DNA of 31,130 nucleotides from Gnetum montanum (taxonomy: Eukaryota > Streptophyta > Gnetopsida > Gnetales > Gnetaceae): positions 54,991 to 86,120 of the forward strand of contig MNCI01019036.1 of the NCBI GenBank assembly GCA_015680685.1, given 5' to 3'. Shown one piece after another: positions 20,523 to 29,530 of this stretch (position 1 is its first letter; every line of letters begins with the position of its first letter). Made by a program: the position numbers and the translations under genes. The notes below the pieces were generated by a model. The model made no database searches. It worked only from the letters and a program-made list of their open reading frames with translations, and was not told the origin of the DNA.

Positions 20523-21080
20523 TGTATAATCATCTAGTTAGTACTTTAGCTTTTTAGAAAAATCTTATCACCACTTTTCTTTCAAGAGTTCTTTTGTTTA
20601 TTTAAGCTCTCTTTTGATTTTTTTCTCCCTTCTCTGTTGACATATTATATCCCTTTATTTTTTTCCTCTTAACACTTGAAGATTTGCTAAGAATTAGACT
20701 AATACATTAATCTAATTTTCCTCATGCAATCATTAGTTTTTGGATCTACTTTCATTCCTATTGTATTTGTACGAATGTACTCATTGGAGCAAGAATGAGA
20801 TAACATAGCTTCTCTTCAGACACCTCTAATCTCCGATACACCTCTAAGAATACACTTTTTCATGTTCATTTATCTTTTTTTGTAAATCTGGGTTTTCTAT
20901 TCTAGGATCTTTTATCTCTAATTTTATCTAGATCCACTTCAGATGTATTTTATTTGCATTGTCCTTCTTAGCTTACATGCATCTATTGATAGATTTGTTT
21001 CCTCTATGCACTATTTCAAACATTTTCACTACCAATCATACTTTTATATTATGATGCATTTTCCCTATTCTTAGACATTT
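20523..21080 (+). repeat. element A 3' LTR (right end uncertain)
   Basis: Starts TGTATAATCATC after the polypurine tract. A TATA-like TTTATTTAAG lies at 20597-20606. No second copy occurs in the window, so the length cannot be confirmed; the limit given is just before element C coding sequence begins (about 21113). Confidence 0.45.
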
Positions 21081-21112
21081 TCTACAAGGTATTTTCTACT
21101 GGCTATCCTAAG

Positions 21113-22260
21113 CTTATGGAAAGGTTTGGTTTGTTGCACGTTGACCAACATCTTCTTGTCCGGGCTCTCAAGTTTGTATATTATCATGGCCCCAAAAGGA
21201 AAAGTTGCATAAATAATATAAGGTCCTTCCCACAGTGTTTAAAATTTAGTACATTGTGGCACATATGTGACATTCCAGTAGAGAACCTTATCTCCTAGTT
21301 GATATTTAACTTTCCTAATTATTAGGTCATGACATTATTTATTGAATGCCTTGTGCATTTCATTGGATGACAAGGCATCTAGTCGATTTTCATCTAGTAA
21401 GTTAAGGATTACCAACCATTGTTTCTGTGCTAGATCAAGGTCAAGGTTGAGGTCACATGTTGTGGATAGTGTATGGAGCTTAGTTTAAATGGGGAGCATG
21501 GTAATTTACCATACACTAACTCATAGGGAGAGTAGCCTATAGGGAGTTTCCATGTGAAGTGGTATGCCTAAAGAGCATCTTTCAGTTTAGTGCTCCAGTC
21601 TCACCTAAACTTGCTAATAGTTCTTATCAATATTTTTGTAATCTCCCTGTTGGTAACTTCGGCTTGACCATTTTCTTGGGGGTGGTATGGTGTTGTCAGT
21701 TTGTGTTCAACCCTAAGCGTTGCATTAATTTTCGAAAAGTTGCACCTGTGAAGTGTGTATCATTGTCTAAAATAAATGCACGAGGCATACCAAACCTGTT
21801 TAAGATTTTTTGTTGAACAAATCCTATAGCTGTAGATGATGTACAATCCTTAATGGTAGCTTCTTTGGCCCATTTTGTTAGGTAATTAACAACAGCAATA
21901 ATATAAGCCTTTCCATTGTACATTGGTATAACTACTCCCATAAAATCAATTCCCCAAATGTCAAAGGGTTCTAATGGTTGGATCCATTGTTGCAGACCCT
22001 CCATTCTAGTAGTCATTCCCCCATCATGTTGACAGTGCTCACAAGATTAGACAAAACGATGGACGTCCTGAAATATTATAGGCCAATAATATCCTACAAG
22101 CAAGATCTTGATGGTTGTTTGTCTCCCAGCATAATGACCCCCACAAGGACCCTCATGAGCATCTTGGAGAATTCGTAGTTAATCTATATCACACCATCGA
22201 ATCAAGCCATCGAGGCACACTTTGTAAATTTTCCCATTGATCTCCATAAAGTACTTGGCT
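21113..22260 (-). pseudogene. element C: integrase
   Basis: Zinc-binding part at about 22200-22020: HEGPCGGHYAGRQTT, then GYYWPIIFQDVHRFV-stop-SCEHCQHDGGM, the HHCC arrangement. Core: EPFDIWGIDFMG (first Asp), then NYLTKWAKEATIKD, and ILDNDTHFTGATF (second Asp) at 22016-21700; a frameshift near 21710 is followed by TTPYHPQENGQAEVTNREI, which holds the third acidic residue. All three catalytic residues are present, but in two frames. The C-terminal part (21300-21113) has LGDKVLYWNVTYVP, LWEGPYIIY and ends in VNVQQTKPFHKL. This enzyme inserts the cDNA into host DNA. Confidence 0.85.
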
Positions 22261-22444
22261 CAGTGAAGAAACTATTGTTTCTTCTTAAGGTTTAACTCTT
22301 GTGGTAATTTTTGGGTGAGGAGATAGGTAAGAATGCTACTGTACTAATTTGTCTCCATGGGTGATTGATTATTCACTACACCAGCAAAGAAGAATTTATT
22401 AGGGAAATAATCAGAAATTGGATACTCATCCTCTTTGTTGTCCC

Positions 22445-22930
22445 ATCACAACCGAAATAAATGATCAGCAACTACGTTCTCAGTGCCTTAACAAACGATC
22501 ATTGTAACATTGAACTCTTGTACGATTATAACCCATCGTATGATACGAGGGCTTACCATTGGCTTATTCATGAGGAACCTTATTACACTATGATTTGTAT
22601 GTATATATACTTTATATCCCAATACATAGTGTCTAAACATTTCTAGTGGAAACACTACAACCATTAATTCCTTCTCTGTGGTAGTGTAGTTAAGTTGTGC
22701 ACTAGTGATACTTCTACTTACACAGTGGATATAATAAGGACGCTTCTGGTCAACTAACTATGTAAGCACGGTTGCTAAGGCATAGTTGGATGTGTCAATC
22801 ATGATATAAAATGGTTTGGACTAGTTAGGATCTTGTAGAATGGGTGTTTCTGCTAGCTTCTGTTTTAAAGTTTGGAAGGCTAGTTTGCATTTCCTAGTCA
22901 ATTTGAAAGCTACGTCCTTTTTCGTTAATT
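22445..22930 (-). pseudogene. element C: RNase H domain
   Basis: Minus-strand frame: FYIMIDTSNYALATVLTQ (family DASxxAxGAVLxQ), then SAQLNYTTTEKELMVVVFPL and the end ENVVADHLFRL at about 22460. The TTEKELL block and the terminal ADHLSRL-type motif are those of gypsy RNase H. The sequence up to 22260 is the linker to integrase, with stops. Confidence 0.8.
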
Positions 22931-24050
22931 CCACCAATGATTTGGCAACCTTTAAAAAGTTCTTAATAAATATCCTATAGTAGCCAGTGTGTCCAAGGAA
23001 TGATCGAATATCTTTGATAGTTTCTGATTGACAGGTAATTCCCTGGATAACTTTGATTTTCTTTAGGTCTACCTCTATCCCTGTGTGTGAGATTTTTTAT
23101 CCTAGTACTATGCCTTCTTGGACCATCCAATGGCTTTTCTACCAATTGAGCCTCAAATTGGTTTCTACACATATTTTTACCACTTTCTCTAACTGGCCCA
23201 AGGCTTGATCAAAGTTTGCTCCATAAGTGGAGAAGTCATCATAAAGACCTCCACACTATTTTCTATCTGCTATTGGAATATGCTTAGAACTAATCATTGC
23301 AACGTTGCAGGGGCATTGCACAAGCCAAACAACATTTGTTTGTATGCAAACATTCCCCAACGACTGGCGAACGTAGTCTTGGCTTGGTCTTCTAAGGCTA
23401 TTTGTATTTGGTTATATCTACTATATCCATCTAGAAAACTATAATAGTGATGCCCTGCGATGGTGTCTAAGACTTGGTTAACAAATGGAAATGGAAAGTG
23501 ATCATTGAAATGACTGAAATATATGCATACCCTCCATTTTCCTTCCTTTTTAGGTACAATAACTCAGGGGCTAATCCATTCACTATCAGTAATCGGGTAT
23601 ATCAACCCAACCTTGAGAAGCTATTCGATTTCTTCCTTAACCACTTACTTCAGCTTTAGGTTCAATCACCTCTACGATTATCTTCGAGGCTTCATGGAGG
23701 TGTTAGTGTAAATCCTATGTTGGCATATCCTAGGATCTACTCTAGTTAATTCAAGATGTGACCAAGAAAAGGCTTGTGACATTTATTTCTCACCTTCAGC
23801 AATCTCTCTTTTTGTTTTAGAGCAAGCTTAGCGTTAATAATTACTAGTTTTCTATTTTTAAGGAATGTGTATTCCATACCAATGGGTAATGGTTTCAACT
23901 CAAGGGGCTCCTGCTTAAATTTCTTAGGGATTTCCAACTTCCCCCAATTGATATTTTTGAGGTTAAGACTAGGAAGTTGGTGGTGGACTTGCTCTAATGC
24001 ATCTATGCTATCAATATAAGCACAAGTCAAACCCTCAGTTGGTTCCATGC
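22931..24050 (-). pseudogene. element C: reverse transcriptase
   Basis: 24048-23746 covers the protease-RT linker and fingers start (PLELKPLPIGMEYTFL). Then GLIYPITDSEWISPLVIVPK and WRVCIYFS, a deletion, HFPFPFVNQVLD, SFLDGYSRYNQIQIALEDQA, and MLFGLCNAPATLQ at about 23350-23290. The catalytic FMDD is destroyed by a one-base deletion at about 23240, after which the next frame resumes (FSTYGANFDQAL). Then LNW-stop-KSHWMVQEGIVLG and ISHTGIEVD to 23050, and FLGHTGYYRIFI. Confidence 0.85.
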
Positions 24051-24249
24051 ATATGATTGAACTAATTTCTTGATCAGCTATTAATCACTGGAGGCCTTCC
24101 TATCATGTGGCTACTGCATACAGGCATCTTTGTATATTGATCACTTGTGCACACTAATTGCATACAAGCAATGTCAAACTTTGCACAACCCATGACCTCT
24201 ACATGTAATTACACCCTATCTCACTGTATGTGATGCATTGAACTTTCTT

Positions 24250-24595
24250 CTTCTTAATCTTTCCAAATGTGTTTTCCTTTGATATTTCTAGGGAAAGATC
24301 ATGGATTCCTAGGTGCACGTCGACTATGCTTAGCCATGCTCTTCCCATTATGATTGGGAAGTCCCCCTTACCGTTGTTCACCTGAATCACTAGGAAGTTA
24401 GTTAGGTACAACCACCCACAAACAGTGGTAACAATGTCCTCCACTAGTCCCAATGGGACAATGATGAACTGGTCAGCCAACTCAAAACAAATGTTGCTCT
24501 TTTTCAATGTAGGTAGGTTCTAGGCCTTGTACATTTCTTGAGAAATCAAGTTGACACCAAAACCTGAATCCAAAAGATCCTTGCATGATTCATTT
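24250..24595 (-). pseudogene. element C: aspartic protease
   Basis: The frame reads CKDLLDSGFGVNLISQEMYK at about 24585-24530, with the D-S-G active site at 24570-24562, then a TAG, then FELADQFIIVPLGLVEDIVT, NFLVIQVNNGKGDFPIIMGR and AWLSIVDVHLGI. This is the retropepsin of Athila-type elements (LxDSGAxVNxI, then LADxSIxxPxGxVEDVxV, then PxILGRPFL). The active triad is intact but the frame is interrupted. Confidence 0.8.
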
Positions 24596-25339
24596 CCAAT
24601 GATTTGTAAATATATCAGAGGACTCCCAGGATCAAAGAATTTCCTAGGAAGATGGCCAACTTCGATCCAATCGGTGATATCATGTGTTAGCATGACTATA
24701 TGCGTTCAGTGTAGTGGTTGGGTTGAAGGATACTTTGAAGTTTTGATTGATATTGAGGCGTCTAAGGAATCAGCCACTTGTGATTACAAGGGCTTGGTTG
24801 GACTATTGGTTCTAAAGAAAGGTCATTTCTTCATGTGGTTGTTGGAACCAATAGTAGGTTAAGAGTTAATAGCCCTTGTGGTGTTACGTTGCTACTGCTG
24901 GGTAGGGATTTCACCCTGCATAGCTAGAGTACGTGGTAATGGAGCTATTGTTGGAAGAGATGCGGCTAGATGAGAAGGGTGGTATGTTTGTAGAACATCC
25001 CCTCTAGGAGAAGGAGTCCTATAATACTCACGAGCTTGGTCATGAGATTGAGGAATAACATGATCAGTAGAGCCACATGAAGGGACTGGCTACTGCACAT
25101 AATATCCATACAGGTCAGATTGCTGGTAAGGATACCGTTGCCTTGGTGGTGGCTCCCCATGACTTTGGGTATTATCACTATTGATATTTCTCAATCAGTT
25201 GTGGTGGAGTTCCACTAGGATAATACGTTAAGGGTTGGTGGAACTATCTTGGGTTATCTTGGGGATAATGTAACCTTTGGGGTGTTTTCTGTTTATTCAA
25301 TCGTGGATTGAGTGCATACACCCCAGACTCCTACCAATG
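24596..25339 (-). other. element C: gag-protease linker, degenerate
   Basis: This stretch lies between the gag zinc knuckle and the protease on the minus strand. Short Pro/Gln/Tyr-rich pieces are readable (for example QRYPYQQSDL), as in the disordered tails of Athila gag, but with several stops. No separate gene. Confidence 0.5.
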
Positions 25340-26573
25340 TGAGATTACAAGGCAACATCACTTAGGATGGTCATATTGACATATCTCGCATCCACTATCA
25401 TTGTCTATTTCTGAATCCACAACTTCTTCAATGATGGCAACTTTGCCCTTACCCTTGCTACATGCATGTTCAACTTCTCTCTTTTTTCTTTTTTCATGAT
25501 CACTACCTTGCTCTCTAGACACCTCTACTATTCAAGAATAGTTTCAAATCTATTGTCTAGGGAATCCCACATTTGGTCTACCTTTGCCGATACTTCTGAC
25601 GACAACTTTTGGATAGGAAAATTTTTCTGATTCACCATCTCTTCGAGTGGTGACTCTTCTTCATCCTCACAAAATCTTACTCCCCTCTTTCGGAGGGAAG
25701 GATCTTAGTTATACTCCTCTGCACATTTTCTCTTTCATAGCTCACCTTCTTCCTTAGCAACTTGCTCCAATAGTCTTTGAATTTGATGGGACCTAACCTC
25801 GGATAGTCTTCCTTGGGTATAAGTCCCAAGGGTTCTTCTTGTTTCATCCCTAATCCCATCTACAAGATGGCATAGTTGATCCCTTTGTGAATAACCATGG
25901 CCAGGACAATCATGTAATAGTGCATAGTATCAAGCCATGGCAACATCCAAGGGTTCATATCCTCCTTGGTTCTAGCTTTGGATTTGCTTTTGTAGTTTCG
26001 ACACTCAGGAGTACATTTGGTACTTATCATTGAATAATTTTAACATGGTACTCCACCTACGAATGGATTCTAGTTCTAAGGACCAATACCAACTTTCTGC
26101 TTCTTTAACTAGTATTTGCGAGAACAACATAAGTTTTTTCCATTCATTTTCTATGTTTTGTAAGGCACACGCATCATGGGATTCTTGTAAGTAATTATGA
26201 GGATCAGTGTTGTATCCCCCTTCAAATCGTGGGATGTTGTTCATATCTAATCTCTTGATCCTACTATCTTTCTGGTGCCTTGTTGGAATTCTAATAGCCT
26301 CAGTTATGTCTAACATACTTCGAGTAGTGAGTAGGGCTTCATTGTGATCGTCTTGTCCATGGCGTCTATGATGCCTACATTGTTCCCTACTCTCTCTTCT
26401 TCTATGTTGTGATTTTCTAGAGTGGCCTTGTCCCCTTTCCTGGCTATTTCACTTATGATTTCCACTTTGCCTACCTCTATCCCCATGGTCTTTTTCTTTA
26501 TGATTGCATTCAAATATTGAAGGAGAGGGTAAAGAAGATGATGAAGGTGAAGAAGAAGGAGAACCATCACCAT
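25340..26573 (-). pseudogene. element C: gag, truncated by element D
   Basis: From the cut at 26573: a Ser/Pro-rich N-terminal part (GSPSSSPSSSSLPSPS), a His/Arg-rich stretch, then ALLTTRSMLDITEAIRI, the capsid-like domain at 26316-26005 (YNTDPHNYLQESHDACALQN, EAESWYWSLELESIRRWSTM), then PLDVAMA-stop-YYALLHDCP, DETRRTLGTY, and the zinc knuckle CEICQYDHPK-stop-C-C (C-x2-C-x3-H-x4-C) at about 25385-25345. Block order and wording match the gag of element B. The first codons lie beyond the D insertion, outside this window. The coding frame used is that of 26316, which stays open except for one TGA up to 26573. Confidence 0.8.
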
Positions 26574-26745
26574 TGAAACATCGTAAAAAATCGTGAGTCG
26601 ACCTTAGGCAAAGATTCGCAATTCAGGCAAGGGCGCATCTTAGCATTCCAGAGGGGGGAATAAGACAGAGCAACACCAAGAGTCGCGTAGCATCAAGTCC
26701 GCAACTTCTTGTGCAGATTCCTAATCTTTCTATGCTTTTGTTGTA

Positions 26746-27233
26746 TACGCTATATCACGCGACATAACGTAATGACGCTTAGCGTGATGGTGTTTCAACA
26801 TAGTCTGGCATCAGAAGGATACTTGCTTCAGCATAGGGAGAAGCTTAAGCAGCATGATATGCGATTTCTTGTGTATTTTGCTAAGTCTTTCGTTCAAAGA
26901 CAGGTTTACGCTCTGTTATGCATGGCAGCGTAATAAGCTCCAGAACAGTCAAAGGCAAAGTCTAAGAAAATGCGACTGCTCAATCATACGCTCATCACGC
27001 AACGGAACGTATCGCAGCGTATTGCATCACCAAACTAGACATTGTTTACGCTTCACTACGCGCGGCTGCTTAAGCGAGCGTAAAACGGCTCTAATTCCAT
27101 TGTTCCCATGTTACGTTACGCTCATACACGCAACACAGCGTGAATGAGCGTAATGTAATCCAAAACAGTTCAAACATGCCCAACGCGCGTCTCTTCTTCA
27201 CACGCACAATACACGAACGAGCGTATTGTGCGT
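26746..27233. promoter_or_regulatory. five GCGT/ACGC inverted-repeat modules in U3 of element D
   Basis: Modules (i) 26746-26790, ATCACGC...GCGTGAT; (ii) 26986-27022, ATACGCT...AGCGTAT; (iii) 27045-27084, TTTACGCT...AGCGTAAA; (iv) 27116-27153, 16-bp arms with one mismatch around AACACA; (v) 27202-27233, 11-bp perfect arms ACGCACAATAC / GTATTGTGCGT. All lie upstream of the TATA box. They may bind dimeric transcription factors or form hairpins; the function is inferred only from position. Confidence 0.6.
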
Positions 27234-27333
27234 AATCAGGAAGTTTGATGCAAAATTGGTCAAGTCAACAGTACCCGAAACATGCGGGACACACGTCATC
27301 AGGGTTACGCCTTTTCCACGGAGCGTCGCAGCC

Positions 27334-27340
27334 TATAAAT
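27334..27340 (+). promoter_or_regulatory. TATA box of element D
   Basis: TATAAAT in the context CAGCCTATAAATACACC, about 100 bp downstream of the last dyad module and about 700 bp before the LTR end. A good plant TATA; transcription would start near 27365-27375. Confidence 0.65.
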
Positions 27341-28038
27341 ACACCAGTTGACAAAGATACAGGGGTTAGCAAATCAGAGAAGCAAAGGCATTTTTCTGAG
27401 CACCAGAGCACTTATCACTTTTGGAGCAGAGATACAGAGAGCAACGCCTTGGCAATTGTTGACAGCATCACCTTACGACAGAAACAAAGCACAATTCACT
27501 TTGAACACCGGTGACAGGAGCAATCGTTATGCTGGGAAAACTCTATTGGTCAGAAACAATTGATCGATAGACGTCAGAGCTTGGCCTTCCTTGCATCTTG
27601 ACTTTAGCCCACGAGGTAGATCGAACTTCTGTTTGGACCGTTTTGCTTGTTGTTTTGTGCTTGCTTCACATCCAGTAATCGGGGATTCCCCCAATGTAAT
27701 TTCTCATACAAAATATACATTTTTCAAGTCAAAGCGCAGATCTTGAAACTACGTGCTTCTCTTATGTCAGCCTCCTTTTATCGTGTTTAGCATTATCACC
27801 GTTGCAATCCATCTACATCGTTTTCCCCTCGTTTTACGATTCCTCGAATCAGATCGTTTTCACGAAAGATTCATCGATTTACTGATTAGTAAGTCCCTGT
27901 CTAATCGACAAGACCGTTCAGGGCGCCACGAATTCATTTTTCCAGCATAGCCCTCACGCGGATCCATGGCTAAAACTGTGTACACGGAATTTGTTCGGTA
28001 TTTTCCAGCTACCGACATTTTCCATCGTTACAGTTTTC

Positions 28039-28055
28039 TGGCGCTAGAAGGAGGG
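28039..28055 (+). other. element D primer-binding site, tRNA-Asn
   Basis: TGGCGCTAGAAGGAGGG is complementary to the 3' end of plant tRNA-Asn (…CCCTCCTTCTAGCGCCA as I recall it), starting at CCA. It is undamaged, unlike the site of element B. It lies six bases after the LTR end. Confidence 0.7.
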
Positions 28056-28307
28056 CTTTCAGGCTCCGATCCGAATATTTCGAGTAGCCCTGGTAGTGAT
28101 CCATACCCTAAACCATAGACGTAATACCTCTAGGGAAGTCTACGGTCAATCGCGTGGTATAGATCGGTCGCAAGGACGATTTCTTTGAAATCCTACAGGG
28201 TAGAAAGCCTTTTTTGTGCTTTTGTTGCTAGCCATCTCTTAGATCCGATTACTAGTTACCGCTAACTTCATTGATCAGTGGATTCCTTATACAAAACCAC
28301 AACTGCC
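28056..28307 (+). other. element D untranslated leader
   Basis: About 250 bp between primer site and gag start with no open frame. The packaging and dimerisation signal would be expected here, but no definite structure was identified by eye. Confidence 0.4.
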
Positions 28308-29530
28308 ATGGTTCCTACCGATCTGGGTGCCGCACCTATGAATCCTATGGCGGTAACAGGACCAGCTCCTGGCGCAACGGGATCTCAGGGATCATTGCGC
28401 CGTTCATTGAGGCTCCAGGGAAAAGAGCCTATCTTCACGGTTATAACCCCTGAAAAATACAATTTCATATGCGTTAAGATCCAGGCGAAGCTGGCCCTCA
28501 GCCGAGCCGAACTCGAAGCGAAACGAAACTTTGAGGTGCTCCACCGAGGGGGCTATGATTTTAAGCCAACAGCTTACGACATAATTCCCTTAACTGAACA
28601 CCAACACGAACTTATCACATAGTTGGTCATGGTCAAAGGCCAGGCTTCATAACCTATGGTGGAGCCCCAACATGGGGAGGAGGAAGAGGATGAATTTGCG
28701 GCCCAATCGGAGCATTCGTTCCATACTCTGGAACCCTTGTTCCATACTCTAAGCCCCCAAACCTATATAAATCCCTTGTTTCCTTTCAATGGAGAAGCTA
28801 CACCTCTTGACCCAGCCATGACCGCGCAGATGTATTTTCCTGCCATGCCGTAGGCCAATACGTAGCCGTCTGGGTTGCAAGCACAAATACCGCACAATAA
28901 CACGGGGGTGGTTCCGTCACCACAGGTACTTAGCATCCCAGTGGTGATCCCGGAGACCACCGCGTCCCATTTCATCCCTCAGATACAACCCCATAACGTA
29001 TCTGTAACGCGCCCAGCCCAGACCTTGTCACTTCCGCATCTGCAAACTCAACAGATCGCTGCAGTCGCTCAGCCACAAACATACATCCAACAGCCTGCAG
29101 CAGGTCAGTGGGCCAACCCAGCGGCGCAACATGCTCAGTTTGTGGTGTACGGCATGCAGCCCCCGGTTGCACCTGTAACGCAAGCTCCACAGAGGATCCC
29201 GCAGTATACCCATCCCTATCTTGTGCAGCAGGCGACAGTTAACCACTCTGCGCAAGCCAGCAGGTGGTGGTCTTCGCAGGCTCCCTTGCCTGCTGGGATC
29301 CCTGCCCCACAAGCAGCCAGTCAACCCATCCTGTCATTTACGTTCCCTCGCGCCACCCTCCCGATCCAACCTCCTATGCCTTCTGCACAGGCACCCCCAT
29401 CAACAGGCTTGGGCCAAGCTTTCCAGCTGATACAGACTCTTACCGAGGAGGTTCGACGCCTCAAAGCCACTGGATCTGATGCTATTCAGATCATGGACTT
29501 TTATCAGGATGATCCGATTAGTCCAGCGGT
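28308..29530 (+). pseudogene. element D: gag N-terminal part
   Basis: The start is ATG 28308 in a strong plant context (GCCATGG); the frame is also open upstream to a GTG that is unlikely to be used. The frame reads RRSLRLQGKEPIFTVITPEK, then a basic, Ala/Leu-rich stretch, then a Pro/Gln-rich disordered region to LIQTLTEEVRRLKATGSD. Stops: TAG 28620, TAA 28650, TAG 28851, TAG 28863. The frame is left at about 29510-29530, where gag continues in the +2 phase (ANVVTAAKDVSAPFTKYNGE). The N-terminal domain is not one I recognise. Confidence 0.65.

Larger units (their letters stand above)
5340..21080 (+). mobile_element. Element A: Tat/Ogre-like Ty3-gypsy remnant, split by element B
   Basis: Order on the plus strand: dyad array, pol (RT, RNase H, archaeal-type RNase H, integrase) to about 9480, degenerate tandem units 9740-10387, interruption by element B (10388-19565), resumption at 19566, second dyad array, polypurine tract at 20511 and 3' LTR from about 20523. 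The archaeal-type second RNase H between RNase H and integrase is diagnostic of the Tat lineage. Neither a gag nor a 5' LTR is visible; what lies left of pol is the array and the minus-strand coding region. The left limit and the right end of the LTR are uncertain. Confidence 0.6.
21113..26573 (-). mobile_element. Element C: Athila-like Ty3-gypsy, minus strand, no LTR in window
   Basis: Reading on the minus strand: gag, zinc knuckle, protease, RT, RNase H, zinc-binding domain, integrase. RT phrases FGLCNAPATLQ and VQEGIVLG, and the RNase H end ENVVADHLFRL, are Athila-type. Its gag is cut at 26573 by the 5' LTR of element D; its 3' side abuts the LTR of A with no LTR of its own visible. Confidence 0.8.
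26574..28032 (+). repeat. element D 5' LTR (~1.46 kb)
   Basis: The left end TGAAACATCG is set where the gag of element C stops; the right end CATCGTTACA lies six bases before the primer site. The two ends form an imperfect inverted repeat (TGAAAC / TGTAAC read inwards). U3 holds the GCGT/ACGC dyad modules; a TATA box is at 27334. U5 is Cys/Trp-less non-coding DNA. The right end is well supported; the left end is inferred. Confidence 0.6.

Noticed and set aside
21116-21298. 60-codon plus-strand frame
   Set aside because: Opposite strand to the integrase C-terminus of element C, which has family motifs.
23205-23711. Plus-strand frames of 60-80 codons
   Set aside because: Shadows of the element C reverse transcriptase, whose motifs are all on the minus strand.
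26854-27514. Plus-strand frames in the element D LTR as genes
   Set aside because: They lie in U3/R with the dyad modules and TATA box, overlap each other in different phases, and carry no motif.
28972-29324. Minus-strand frames in the gag of element D
   Set aside because: Shadows of the Pro/Gln-rich gag N-terminus; GC-rich coding DNA often leaves the opposite strand open.
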